64,000 nt of DNA from Myxococcota bacterium (lineage in GTDB: Bacteria > Myxococcota_A > Polyangia > JAAYKL01), in NCBI GenBank assembly GCA_030065855.1, contig JASJCT010000041.1, positions 1 through 64,000 of the forward strand, read 5' to 3'. Below, one piece after another: positions 9,243 to 17,900 of this stretch. The notes under the pieces were generated by a model, which was given only the letters and a program-made list of their open reading frames with translations, made no database searches and was not told the origin of the DNA. The position numbers and the translations under genes were made by a program. The first letter of the stretch is position 1; every line of letters begins with the position of its first letter.

Positions 9243-10820
9243 CTATTTTTTTACGAGGTCGCCGATTTCATCCATCAGGCCATCCAGGGTTTTCCGGGCC
9301 AATACCAATCTTTCCATGTTACTGATCACATTGGCGGCCGAGGTGCTCAGGTAATCCGCAGCGGTCTTTAGTTGGTCAACAGACGCAGCCACCTCGTGGA
9401 TAGTTAACTTTTGTTTTTGAGAGGCCTCTGCAATGACATCCACATGACGGGATGCCTCTCCAAAAGCACTGGAGATACTTCCGATCGCGGCTTCGACGCT
9501 GCTGAGATGGGCCACCTGGTTGCCGATGAGGCGTGTGGTTTCCCGGGTGTTTACGGTGCTGCCATGGGCCTGGCGCCGGATATCAGTCAATAACCCGTGG
9601 CTGCGGGTCAAATAGTCCTCGATGACTTGAATCATCTCGCGGAGTTCAGTTGCAATGACCCGGAATCCCTTGCCTTTTTTTCCAGCGTGGACCGCCTGAA
9701 TGCCCGCATTAATAGCGAGGATGTTGATCTGCTGGGCGATCTCCTGAATGAAAGTTAGTATTTCTTCGGTGTTACCTATTTTTGTTGCTAGATTACCGAT
9801 TTCTGATTCCAGTTGTTCGATAATCGGCATTGTTTGGGAAAAGCGCTTTGCTACGTGTTTTAGGTTGTTTGCACTGGTAGTGGCTGAGGCATTTGTCTCT
9901 TCGGCAATATTCCGGCTTTGAATCGCAGCAGTGGACATCTCATCTGCGGTTTGCTTAACGCGCTCAATGGATGTGCCCACGTTGTTCGCCGTTATCGCGT
10001 GCTCAGAAGCCTGGGTGGCCACGCTTTGTGAGACCGCGGTGAGATCTGCCACGACGTGTTGGATTTCTGGCTGTACCTCCTTGATGGTCGTAAGGAGGGC
10101 GGCTTGTCGCTTGCCTGTCGCATCTGTTGCTTTGAATAGATCGGTAAACAATGTTTGAAGTCGGGCTGCCATGGCGACTAGGACAAAGAAGAACCCATAC
10201 TCAATCAAATAGACAGAGGCGTATACGTTCTCACCCACCAGAATGTCGTTGACACACATTATGAAAAACAGACCGATCGAAATGACCACGAACTTTAAGT
10301 TTTTTTCTCCTTGGCGATAGTGCTTTAATACGGTGTAAAAAACATAGCTGATACAAAAAATGATAATGGCAAACAGGGCGGTCGTACCTTCGCCGAGCTT
10401 GCATTCATAGATGGTGAGCCCAAGCCAGTCGATGTGTTTGGTTGTTGGTATAGAGAAATCAACGCCGAGCGAGGTAAAGTGATTTACTATCGCGACGGTT
10501 CCCAGGATGATCCCAATACCAATCAGTCGCTTTCGCGCCTTGAACTTGAACGTATCGTTGATATAGGAGCCAATCGCGTAGGTGATAAGGGCAGCTGAAA
10601 ACAGCTGCCCCTGCTGCCACCTCGCACCCTGTAGGTTTGTCGTTGATGCATACAACCCAGCAGAGCAAAAGTCATAGGCTGCCATGGCAAAGCAGAGCAT
10701 GGCAAAGGAGTGATTGGCCCTGTCAATGGGTTGTTTAATGTAGAGCATCAGGTGATAGGCCCCGACCCACATCGCCACAGCAAAGCACATATAGGTGAGA
10801 GTGGTGGTCCAATACGTCAT
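9243..10820 (-). CDS. 7-TM receptor with MCP-like signalling domain (paralogue 3)
   Basis: This 525-residue protein is the most diverged of the three (MTYWTTTLTYMCFAVAMWVG). It has the same plan of seven TM helices and a cytoplasmic coiled coil with an MCP hairpin tip. The tip reads INILAINAGIQAVHAGKKGKGF, so the Gln and Lys replacements are shared by all three. It is the promoter-proximal gene of the array. No cheA, cheW, cheB or cheR gene is in the window, so any chemotaxis partners are elsewhere, or the proteins signal to a different partner. Confidence 0.8.
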   Translation of the reverse strand: MTYWTTTLTYMCFAVAMWVGAYHLMLYIKQPIDRANHSFAMLCFAMAAYDFCSAGLYASTTNLQGARWQQGQLFSAALITYAIGSYINDTFKFKARKRLIGIGIILGTVAIVNHFTSLGVDFSIPTTKHIDWLGLTIYECKLGEGTTALFAIIIFCISYVFYTVLKHYRQGEKNLKFVVISIGLFFIMCVNDILVGENVYASVYLIEYGFFFVLVAMAARLQTLFTDLFKATDATGKRQAALLTTIKEVQPEIQHVVADLTAVSQSVATQASEHAITANNVGTSIERVKQTADEMSTAAIQSRNIAEETNASATTSANNLKHVAKRFSQTMPIIEQLESEIGNLATKIGNTEEILTFIQEIAQQINILAINAGIQAVHAGKKGKGFRVIATELREMIQVIEDYLTRSHGLLTDIRRQAHGSTVNTRETTRLIGNQVAHLSSVEAAIGSISSAFGEASRHVDVIAEASQKQKLTIHEVAASVDQLKTAADYLSTSAANVISNMERLVLARKTLDGLMDEIGDLVKK

Positions 10821-10867
10821 AATGGGTACGCAGTTTCTGTATAACTTTACTTATAAATTTAGCATAA

Positions 10868-11317
10868 TTCTTAGGAACTACCTCAGAATGGCTCAGCGTG
10901 CTCGAGGCATCGAACCAGATTACGCTGCTTGAACCGTGGTTTGCCAATTTCGGCAAACGGATTGTAAAGTCGCCAAAGCTCTACTTCTGTGACTCGGGGC
11001 TTCTTTGCGATCTCCTCGGCGTGACTCAGGAGAACCTGCTTTCGAGTCCGTTTCTCGGGGCTATCTGGGAAGGATATGTATTCAGTGAATTGAGGAAGCT
11101 TCTCGATTTTTCAGACAGACCTCTTCATCTTTGGTTCTATCGTGACCAACAGCAAGTCGAGGTTGATTTTTTGCTACTTGGAGGATGGCTCGGAAGATTG
11201 ATCGCGTGCAAATGGACCGAACTGCCAGGAAAGGCGGATGTCGGCAATATAAAAAAGGTTAAAAATATCGTAACAGAGAAAAAACTGCCCGATTTTGGGA
11301 GCACAAAGGCATGTTAG
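10868..11317 (+). pseudogene. 3' fragment of DUF4143-type AAA ATPase
   Basis: The reading frame begins after an in-frame stop at 10865-10867. It encodes WLSVLEASNQITLLEPWF, NFGKRIVKSPKLYF and later WFYRDQQQVEVDFLL, the C-terminal DUF4143 half of a large family of predicted AAA+ ATPases. The N-terminal ATPase domain with its Walker motifs is absent, so at least 200 residues are missing. The end is also degraded: it stops shortly after the EVDFLL strand and runs into transposase-derived DNA. A GTG at 10898 could start translation, but I see no reason to think that this remnant is functional. Confidence 0.8.
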
Positions 11318-11551
11318 TCCTGGCTTTTTGCCCTGTTCTATATCAAAGGCCTCGATCCACCGTCGCAATGCTGATTCACTGATGCCTAGGTCTTTGGCTG
11401 CTTTGCCCACACTAAGACCTTGTCCCGCTCCGATTTTATCAGTAATTTCAAATGTTTGCCTTTGAGCAGGGAGCCATGTGCCGCTATTGTGCCGTACAGA
11501 CTCAGCGCTAATAGTTGAATTCGTATCAACGGTCGCCTGTGCGCCAGGCAT
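11174..11551 (-). pseudogene. Transposase OrfA remnant (IS3-like helix-turn-helix)
   Basis: Roughly positions 11330-11460 encode GAGQGLSVGKAAKDLGISES followed by ALRRW. This is a clear HTH_Tnp_1 helix-turn-helix of the OrfA protein of IS3/IS911-type elements. The rest of the 125-residue frame is not transposase: its C-terminal part is simply the antisense of the DUF4143 fragment. There is no OrfB integrase and no obvious terminal inverted repeats. The insertion or a deletion associated with it probably explains why the neighbouring ATPase gene is truncated at its 3' end. Confidence 0.7.
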
Positions 11552-11565
11552 CCCAAGGGAGGCTA

Positions 11566-13398
11566 TTAATCGCAGTTCAATCCAGCCATGACGGCATCGA
11601 CAATATTGGAGCTGTCACTTGCAAGCGGCACGACCGTTCCCTCTAGCGAACCTGCAGCAGCGAGATCCTCGACGAGGATTTGATAACTCAATATCTCCCG
11701 AGTCGTTACTGCAAATATCGGTATAATTTCCTCAGCAGCAAGGGCACTGGCGACTTGATCAATGGTTGGATAATCCTCGTACAAATCGATTACGCCATCA
11801 CCATTATTGCCTGAGGTACAGGGGCCTGCACTGACACAATCCCCGTTTTGGTGGTAACGTGCATCGGTCATCATAATGACATACCGTTTCGCAACGGCCG
11901 CATCTCGAAAACCCAGGCCACCGGGAATGTCAGCATGTGTTCCCGTGTGCATCAGACCCTCTATTTGAGATTCTGGATAGTCGCTTCCACTGCCCAGCCT
12001 TAATGAATTCACTGCATTGACAAAAGTTGTTTTATCACTTGTAAGGGGATAGTTGATTTTGAAGACATAGTCACTCGAGATCCCGAACGGTGCGTATGGT
12101 TTATCAATAAACGAAGCCACACCCAGTCTGATATCTACACCCTCAGCGATCAAACGATCGTATATCACTGGCGCCATTCTCTTTACATTTGGAAGATCAT
12201 CCCTAAAAGACCCGGAAAGGTCGTGAAACAAAACAATATCCGCGGTCATTAGGCAGCATTCATAGATAGTTGGATCATCGTCATAACAATCGTCTTTACT
12301 ACCCTCACAGGAATCTGGCGTAGTGTGACCGTCTCCGTCTTCATCAAGGGTTAGGCCTTCGTCCACCTCGCCGTCGCAGTTATTGTCCGCACTGTCACAG
12401 ATCTCCGTAGCGCCCGGATAGATAGTTGCGTCACTGTCATCACAATCTGTGTTATCCTGGACGTACCCAACAGGCGGAACATCCCCCTTGCATACTAAGG
12501 AGACTATTGCTGTGTCATCGCCAAAACCGTCGCTGTCTGCGTCAGGATAATACTTAATGCCATCAAAATACGCGTAGAAATTGAGTTCACCATGGGACTC
12601 ATGTGGATAGCCTTCGAGAGCCAACCAGTCCTCGATGCGAATCAATGTATCGTCTTTCCAGGCCAAGTCATAGACCCTGGCCCCAAGGTCAAAGCGTCCC
12701 CAGTCATGACAGGTAAGATCGAAGCAAGCATCATCTTCGACCTCTGTCTCCACCAGAGCCACTTCGCATCCCTCTGGTGCGATCAGTTCAAACTCTAAGG
12801 GATCGTTATCCACATCGGTGGCATTCATACAAATGCGCTCTGCCGATCCACAGACGAATTTTGACTCAACAAAGTACACCTCATCCAGATTTGGCTCGTG
12901 ATTGATAGCCGCAATTGCGTCAATTGCACCTGGGTCAGAACCAGCGCATTGGATTATCAATAGTACTTCGGTAGTCTGTGCCTCTAACACCATTACATCC
13001 TCTTTCCAGGCAGGAGCACAAACCTCAGACGCTTTGCCCAATTCATTAAGAGGCTGCACATGAATATCGTAACATCCCGGGGTTAGGCTTTGGAATAAGT
13101 CGGCAAACAGGTGTCCACTCTCTTCCTCTAGTGGTGTATTCTGTAAATCGTAAATATTCCCCGGAATTAATTGATCTTCTAGGGGTCTAACAACAACGAG
13201 ACTGCTGTCTGGTTTGCCGCACGAGGTAATGGTATAACGGATATTGGCAATGTCGGAGTCCTCGTCGACGATAGCCCCAGCTCGCAGTGCAGAACCCATT
13301 CCAGAGGCACCTGTTTCAAATGACTCACCTTGGTTACATGCTGCAATGAATACAATCGAAACTATTATAGCCAATATTAATAGCGCTTTTGATCTCAT
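11566..13398 (-). CDS. Secreted VWA-domain lipoprotein with MopE-like repeat
   Basis: The signal peptide MRSKALLILAIIVSIVFIAA ends at a lipidation Cys. The ATG at 13398 has an AAAGGA ribosome site; a longer frame to 13494 would put 32 residues before the signal sequence. The 610-residue protein continues with an unassigned N-terminal half. A MopE-type metal-binding motif follows (NTDCDDSDATIYPGA, then CDSADNNCDGEVDEG). The C-terminal von Willebrand A domain has a MIDAS-type DLSGS. The stretch LFHDLSGSFRDDLPNVKRM is strikingly like the beta-I domain of integrins (DLSYSMKDDLENVK). It is probably an outer-membrane-anchored adhesion or binding protein. Confidence 0.8.
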   Translation of the reverse strand: MRSKALLILAIIVSIVFIAACNQGESFETGASGMGSALRAGAIVDEDSDIANIRYTITSCGKPDSSLVVVRPLEDQLIPGNIYDLQNTPLEEESGHLFADLFQSLTPGCYDIHVQPLNELGKASEVCAPAWKEDVMVLEAQTTEVLLIIQCAGSDPGAIDAIAAINHEPNLDEVYFVESKFVCGSAERICMNATDVDNDPLEFELIAPEGCEVALVETEVEDDACFDLTCHDWGRFDLGARVYDLAWKDDTLIRIEDWLALEGYPHESHGELNFYAYFDGIKYYPDADSDGFGDDTAIVSLVCKGDVPPVGYVQDNTDCDDSDATIYPGATEICDSADNNCDGEVDEGLTLDEDGDGHTTPDSCEGSKDDCYDDDPTIYECCLMTADIVLFHDLSGSFRDDLPNVKRMAPVIYDRLIAEGVDIRLGVASFIDKPYAPFGISSDYVFKINYPLTSDKTTFVNAVNSLRLGSGSDYPESQIEGLMHTGTHADIPGGLGFRDAAVAKRYVIMMTDARYHQNGDCVSAGPCTSGNNGDGVIDLYEDYPTIDQVASALAAEEIIPIFAVTTREILSYQILVEDLAAAGSLEGTVVPLASDSSNIVDAVMAGLNCD

Positions 13399-13857
13399 TT
13401 TTCTAATCCTTTGTTTTTGAAAGTAACTGAGCCTGGAAATGGTATTCCACCCCGATCGTAGCTTCGCATAGTGCGAAGCTACATCACTTCCCAATTATAT
13501 TGATTGTTTTTTTCTATACACTAGCGACCCATTTTGTTGCTTGCAGATACACCTCCTTTGTTAGGAGCACCATCAGCATTGCTGTTGTATTAATCGACTG
13601 CGCAATCTTTTACATGTTATGCGAACCTAATAATGCTATATTTTATTTTCCGCGTCAAGCGAATTTTAAAGAACATGCGATAGGTATCATAGTATAATGA
13701 GGACAATTGTTTTAACCAACAGCATCAGCTGTGACGCCTTTGGTTTTTATATTTTGATCTTCATTACTTGTTGCGTCTCAGGCGCCAACCCTCTATAATA
13801 TCTGAACAAAACATCCGGTGGTAACTTAACCAATGTGCACCCTGGAACGCTAGACTG
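13399..13857. other. Intergenic region with a perfect 11-bp dyad
   Basis: This 459-base AT-rich gap separates the divergent VWA lipoprotein and methyltransferase genes. The only structure seen is the inverted repeat at 13458-13482. No open frame here looks like a protein, and the longest one (about 65 codons at 13500-13697) has no recognisable features. Confidence 0.6.
13458..13482 (-). promoter_or_regulatory. Perfect inverted repeat upstream of VWA lipoprotein
   Basis: GTAGCTTCGCA (13458-13468) and TGCGAAGCTAC (13472-13482) form a perfect 11-base-pair dyad around a 3-base loop. It lies 60-84 bases upstream of the lipoprotein ATG. It could be a stem-loop in the 5' untranslated RNA, an operator, or a single copy of a dispersed palindrome. 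No T-run follows on either strand, so it is not a classical terminator. Confidence 0.6.
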
Positions 13858-14559
13858 ATGGTAGAAAAGCTGACGCATATAGTGCCGCGTAAGGGGTATG
13901 ATCTCTGGGCACCGCACTACGATGAGTACGATAATCCACTTATCGCACTTGAAGAGCCAATCTTGGCCGAGTTGATGGACCCGGTAGCGGGACTACGCAT
14001 CGCAGACATCGGTTGTGGCACAGGACGGTACACACTGCCATTGGCTGAGGCCGGTGGGATCGTAACAGGCGTGGACTTTTCTACCAGGATGCTTGATGTG
14101 TTGCGCAGCAAGCACCTTCCGAGCTCTATCAACGTCATTGAGCATGACTTGACCAAAGGGTTGCCCCTCGAAAGCGGTGTGTTCGATCTAGCCATCTCTT
14201 GCCTGGTAATCGAACACTTGCCCAACATCAACAGAGTATTTAAGGAATTGGCGCGAATTTGTAAGGCAGGAGGAAAGGTGATTGTCAGCGATTTTCATCC
14301 CGAAATGATCCGGCGCGGATACCACGCTCGCTTTCGCAAAGCATCGGGCGGTCAAAAATACCAGATCGAAGGTATGCATCGTTCGGTATCTGAGTACGTA
14401 ATGGCAGCACTAAACGCAGGGCTTCAGATCCAACATATAAGCGAGCACATAGTGGACCAAGCTCTGGTAAGGCGTACTCAAAGTGCTAAGCAATGGTTGG
14501 GGCAGCCACTTTTATTAGTTCTCAAACTGATCAAATCAAATAGCTCGTTCACTTTGTAA
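13858..14559 (+). CDS. SAM-dependent methyltransferase (class I)
   Basis: This 233-residue protein has a Rossmann-fold methyltransferase core. Motif I is LRIADIGCGTGRYTLPLAEA at residues 46-65, an acidic motif II is in VTGVDFSTRML, and the motif-IV region reads FDLAISCLVIEHL. It belongs to the broad Methyltransf_11/UbiE-like group. The substrate (small molecule, quinone precursor or lipid) cannot be assigned. It stands alone between a divergent lipoprotein and a downstream exporter gene 106 bases away on the same strand. Confidence 0.85.
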   Translation: MVEKLTHIVPRKGYDLWAPHYDEYDNPLIALEEPILAELMDPVAGLRIADIGCGTGRYTLPLAEAGGIVTGVDFSTRMLDVLRSKHLPSSINVIEHDLTKGLPLESGVFDLAISCLVIEHLPNINRVFKELARICKAGGKVIVSDFHPEMIRRGYHARFRKASGGQKYQIEGMHRSVSEYVMAALNAGLQIQHISEHIVDQALVRRTQSAKQWLGQPLLLVLKLIKSNSSFTL

Positions 14560-14665
14560 GTCCAGGACGTATCAGTTACGGATTGATCAGAAGGGCGGTG
14601 TCGTTATTTTTGTGGATGAGCTGGAACCGCGTTCCGCAAAATCTCAGACATCAGAATAGAATATC

Positions 14666-15439
14666 ATGTTTGGACTGGACACCTGTTTTCCGGCGGCAAT
14701 CGATTTTGTGGCAACATTGGTAGTATTAATGGCTGCCCAAGTTGTCTACGTGATGCTCGGGTTCGGCTCAGGGCTGATCGCGCTGGGAGCCCTGGCGGTG
14801 CTGTTTCCCGATATTCGAGACGTAGTTGTGATGCTTCTTATAGTGAACGCTCCTGCGGAGATCATCATTGTTATTAAAGAGCGTAAGAACATCCAATGGC
14901 AAGCACTTTTGCTTCCTCTGCTCGGGATAGCCGTCGGGATACCCATTGGTTCATGGGTACTCCAAACCCAAAAAGCCACATTCCTTCTCACTATCTTGGG
15001 GGGATTGCTCGTTGTCTTCGGGCTGTTCTTTTTTACGACCAGCAGGAAAACCAGAAAGTCTGTAATCTTAGCTCTGCCCAAGTGGCTTGAGCTACTGATG
15101 GGTACCCTAGCTGGATTGCTAGCGGCTTTGTTCGGCACTGGAGGGCCACCCCTTATAATAATGTTTCAGGCCAGTGGAGCTAATAAAACGCTATTCCGAG
15201 CAAACTTAATGGTATGCTTTTTCTTCTTTTCTTTGTTACGGGTGCCTTCCTACTGGGTTTCCGGCTTACTTACTGAAGAACGGATTGTCTCTGCCGTATT
15301 GGTACTGCCAGCGGTGCTCTTAGGAGCTCTCATCGGCAACCGCATTCACGTGAGAATGTCGGAAGGGCGATTCAAGCAGGTCGTTAGCCTCAGCATCGTT
15401 GCCATCGGGATTGTTCTGCTATCTCACTTAGCTGTTTGA
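14666..15439 (+). CDS. TSUP (TauE/SafE) family membrane exporter
   Basis: This 257-residue protein has eight or so hydrophobic segments. It shows the duplicated signature of the TauE/SafE family: VYVMLGFGSGLIALGALAVL near the start, and AALFGTGGPPLIIMF in the second half. Members export sulfite, sulfoacetate or other organosulfonates, or act as anion transporters. No sulfur-metabolism gene is adjacent, so the substrate is unknown. Length is normal for the family. Confidence 0.85.
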   Translation: MFGLDTCFPAAIDFVATLVVLMAAQVVYVMLGFGSGLIALGALAVLFPDIRDVVVMLLIVNAPAEIIIVIKERKNIQWQALLLPLLGIAVGIPIGSWVLQTQKATFLLTILGGLLVVFGLFFFTTSRKTRKSVILALPKWLELLMGTLAGLLAALFGTGGPPLIIMFQASGANKTLFRANLMVCFFFFSLLRVPSYWVSGLLTEERIVSAVLVLPAVLLGALIGNRIHVRMSEGRFKQVVSLSIVAIGIVLLSHLAV

Positions 15440-15818
15440 TGTCCTTTACGTAAGTGGTTCTGATGGTTCGAATCAAAAATTTTCAGGAAGGCCGATGCTG
15501 TCAATCTTGCTCAAACAAGTCCGTCGTTGATGGCGGGTCTTGTTCAGTTGAGTTGCTGCAAGTTGTGCCCAAAGAAACCGCCAACATCGAAGTCAGATCT
15601 ATTACCTCTGAGCATTGCATTGAGGATAGACAACTGCCTTATTTTCGCCACATCTTGCCTTCCAATTGCCCTATCCCTGGCTCATCAGTGTCGAACTGCG
15701 ATCGTTTAATCGCGTAACTGGCGATCAGGACTACTGCTGATGGGGCCGTAGCCCGCTTCAGCTCTGTCGCCTAATACCGGGATCAACCCCGCACACGACG
15801 CATCGAGAGGAGATGGAC
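15440..15818. other. Intergenic region, no feature recognised
   Basis: This gap of about 380 bases lies between the TSUP exporter and the CreD-like gene. Short frames here (for example 15454-15717, Cys- and Ser-rich) have no ribosome site or recognisable motif and are probably chance. The promoter of the creD-like operon must lie here, but no convincing -35/-10 pair stands out. A ribosome site (GAGAGGAG, 15805-15812) closes the region. Confidence 0.5.
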
Positions 15819-17183
15819 ATGAAAACAGTTATCGCACTAAGTGCCATTTTAATCGGCAGTTGGATCGGTTGGCTCTCGCTCTCAGCAGCGATGGATTACC
15901 GCACCGATTCCCGGGAGCCCAACATAGCCAACGAGGTGGGCCATCTGTGGGGCACTAACCATACCCAGGCCGCGCCGCAAGTGGAGATCGCGTGGCAAAC
16001 CATCACCAGGCGGGAGTTCACCGAAAAGGAAAAGCGCGCCTACGAAGAATCAAAGCGCAAGGAAGCGGTCGACGAAGCGGCCAAGCTGGGTCACAAGCAT
16101 CCGCGGGAGATCAAGATCTTTCCGGATGAACTATTTGAGATTAATGAGGAGCACCACCAGCAGAACCTCCCCCTGAGCAGCACTGATGTCGATGTGGATC
16201 TGGGGCTGCAACACCGCCGTCGTGGATTGCTTTGGTTCTCGACCTACACGGTGGGATTTGCCGCACAGTACACTGTGGTCAACCCGATCGAACAGCCAGT
16301 CACCGCGCAGGTGATCTTTCCCTTTCCCAGTAGCAACGCGGTTTATGACAACATGACGGTCACTGCCCCCGGGTGCGAAGATTTGTTGGTAACCACCGAA
16401 GGGGACAAGATGATCGGCACCTTTACCCTTCCGGCTCGGACTGATCAAATGCTCTCGTTTAGTTACCAATCCCGCGGCATGGACCAGTGGAGCTACCGCT
16501 TTGGCAGCAGTGTACACATGGTAGAGAACCTGAAGGTGGTAATGCGAACCGATTTTAATCAAATCGATTTCCCGCTCAAATCGATCAGCCCAGACGACAA
16601 AGAAAGGCGTGCTGACGGCGCGGGGTGGATCCTGACTTGGGACAAACGATCTCTGGTCAGCGGCTTGGAGATTGGCATGCTAACCCCTCAAAAGCTCAAC
16701 CCCGGTCCACTGGCCTCGGCGATGAGCATGCACGCCCCGATCTCCCTGTTTTTCTTTTTCTTTGTAATGTTCATACTGCAATCGTTAAGACGCCTTGAGA
16801 TTCACCCGATGAACTACTTCTTCTTGGCCACAAGTTTCTTTGCCTTTAACCTGCTTTTTTCATACCTGGTCGATCACATCTCGATCATCGCTGCCTTTAG
16901 CCTTTCGTCAGCGGTCTCCTTATTGCTGGTTTTCACCTATCTCAAGCGGCTAGTAGGCACCCGCTTTGCTCTTTTAGAAGCGGGTGGCAGCCAATTGATC
17001 TACCAGGTGCTGTTCAGCCTGGCCCATTTCTTTGAAGGCTACACTGGCCTAACGATCACTATTGGTGCGATCCTCACATTGGCCGTTGTGATGCACCTCA
17101 CCACCCGGCTTGACTGGACCGAGGTACTTACGAATAAGACCCGCTGCCAACCTGAGAAAAAACTGGTAAAATCAACACCGTAA
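15819..17183 (+). CDS. creD: CreD-like inner-membrane protein
   Basis: This 454-residue protein has an N-terminal TM anchor, a large periplasmic beta-rich domain (about residues 25-295) and a C-terminal bundle of about five TM helices. The bundle starts with HPMNYFFLATSFFAFNLLFS and ends with MHLTTRLDW. That arrangement and the closing HPxxY...TRxDW pattern match CreD, the inner-membrane protein of the Cre regulon linked to envelope stability and beta-lactam response. The second ATG (15819) fits the AGGAG site better than the ATG at 15813. Response regulator and sensor kinase genes follow in the creB-creC order. The domain is more diverged than enterobacterial CreD, so confidence in the family is good but not complete. 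Confidence 0.75.
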   Translation: MKTVIALSAILIGSWIGWLSLSAAMDYRTDSREPNIANEVGHLWGTNHTQAAPQVEIAWQTITRREFTEKEKRAYEESKRKEAVDEAAKLGHKHPREIKIFPDELFEINEEHHQQNLPLSSTDVDVDLGLQHRRRGLLWFSTYTVGFAAQYTVVNPIEQPVTAQVIFPFPSSNAVYDNMTVTAPGCEDLLVTTEGDKMIGTFTLPARTDQMLSFSYQSRGMDQWSYRFGSSVHMVENLKVVMRTDFNQIDFPLKSISPDDKERRADGAGWILTWDKRSLVSGLEIGMLTPQKLNPGPLASAMSMHAPISLFFFFFVMFILQSLRRLEIHPMNYFFLATSFFAFNLLFSYLVDHISIIAAFSLSSAVSLLLVFTYLKRLVGTRFALLEAGGSQLIYQVLFSLAHFFEGYTGLTITIGAILTLAVVMHLTTRLDWTEVLTNKTRCQPEKKLVKSTP

Positions 17184-17213
17184 ACTGTACAACAAACGGG
17201 CGAGGAAAAGACG

Positions 17214-17900
17214 ATGGCGCTAGTACTAGTAGTGGATGACGATCCCCACATTCGACACGTTGTGCAGTTCGCCCTTCAAAAGGCCGGGTTCCAAGTGATT
17301 TTCGCCCAGGACGGAAGGGAGGCGATCGACGCCTGTCGGGCTCAGCAGCCCGACTTGATGGTGCTCGATATCCTGATGCCCGAGCTGGACGGTCTTGCGG
17401 TGTGCCGGGAGGTTCGTGCAGAGAGCGCTGTGCCGATCATCTTTCTCACCTCAGTCGACGAGGAACTCGATCGGGTGATCGGTTTGGAGCTGGGTGCAGA
17501 TGACTACGTCACCAAGCCGTTCAGCCCGCGCGAGCTGACCGCCCGGGTCAAGTCCGTTCTGCGCCGAACACAGGTCGCCGCACCCCCAGAGGCCAAGGTG
17601 CTGAACCACGGTGCCATTCGCATGGACCTGGACGGATACTGCGTGTCCTGCCGCGGAGCCGCTGTAGAACTGACCGCTACCGAGTTCAATATCCTTAAGG
17701 CCCTGTTGGCATATCCCAGAAAGGTCTTCACTCGTAGTGAACTCATGGATCACGCCTATTCAGACGGCACGATGGTATCCGAGCGCACCATCGACAGCCA
17801 TATGAAGCGCATCCGGCGCAAATTCGAACGCCACTGCGTGCCCCCCATCGAAACGGTCCACGGCATCGGCTATCGTATTGCCCGCGCCGATCATGGGTAA
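17214..17900 (+). CDS. creB: OmpR/PhoB-family response regulator (CreB-like)
   Basis: This 228-residue protein has a receiver domain at residues 3-115 with acidic pocket D8-D10, phospho-acceptor D52 (LMVLDILMPE), a conserved Ser/Thr in IIFLTS and Lys in TKPFSP. A winged-helix DNA-binding domain follows (about 130-226, ending VHGIGYRIA). It is encoded 30 bases after the CreD-like gene and overlaps the sensor kinase start by 8 bases. The order creD-creB-creC supports a Cre-type system; the protein would activate transcription when phosphorylated by the adjacent kinase. Confidence 0.85.
   Translation: MALVLVVDDDPHIRHVVQFALQKAGFQVIFAQDGREAIDACRAQQPDLMVLDILMPELDGLAVCREVRAESAVPIIFLTSVDEELDRVIGLELGADDYVTKPFSPRELTARVKSVLRRTQVAAPPEAKVLNHGAIRMDLDGYCVSCRGAAVELTATEFNILKALLAYPRKVFTRSELMDHAYSDGTMVSERTIDSHMKRIRRKFERHCVPPIETVHGIGYRIARADHG

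Noticed and set aside
4838-10820. A complete chemotaxis locus
   Set aside because: Only receptor-like genes are present; no cheA, cheW, cheR, cheB or cheY was found nearby.
11174-11551. An intact insertion sequence
   Set aside because: Only an OrfA helix-turn-helix fragment remains, without OrfB or terminal inverted repeats.
15454-15717. Small Cys/Ser-rich frame
   Set aside because: No ribosome site, no similarity recognised, and overlapping frames of equal length.
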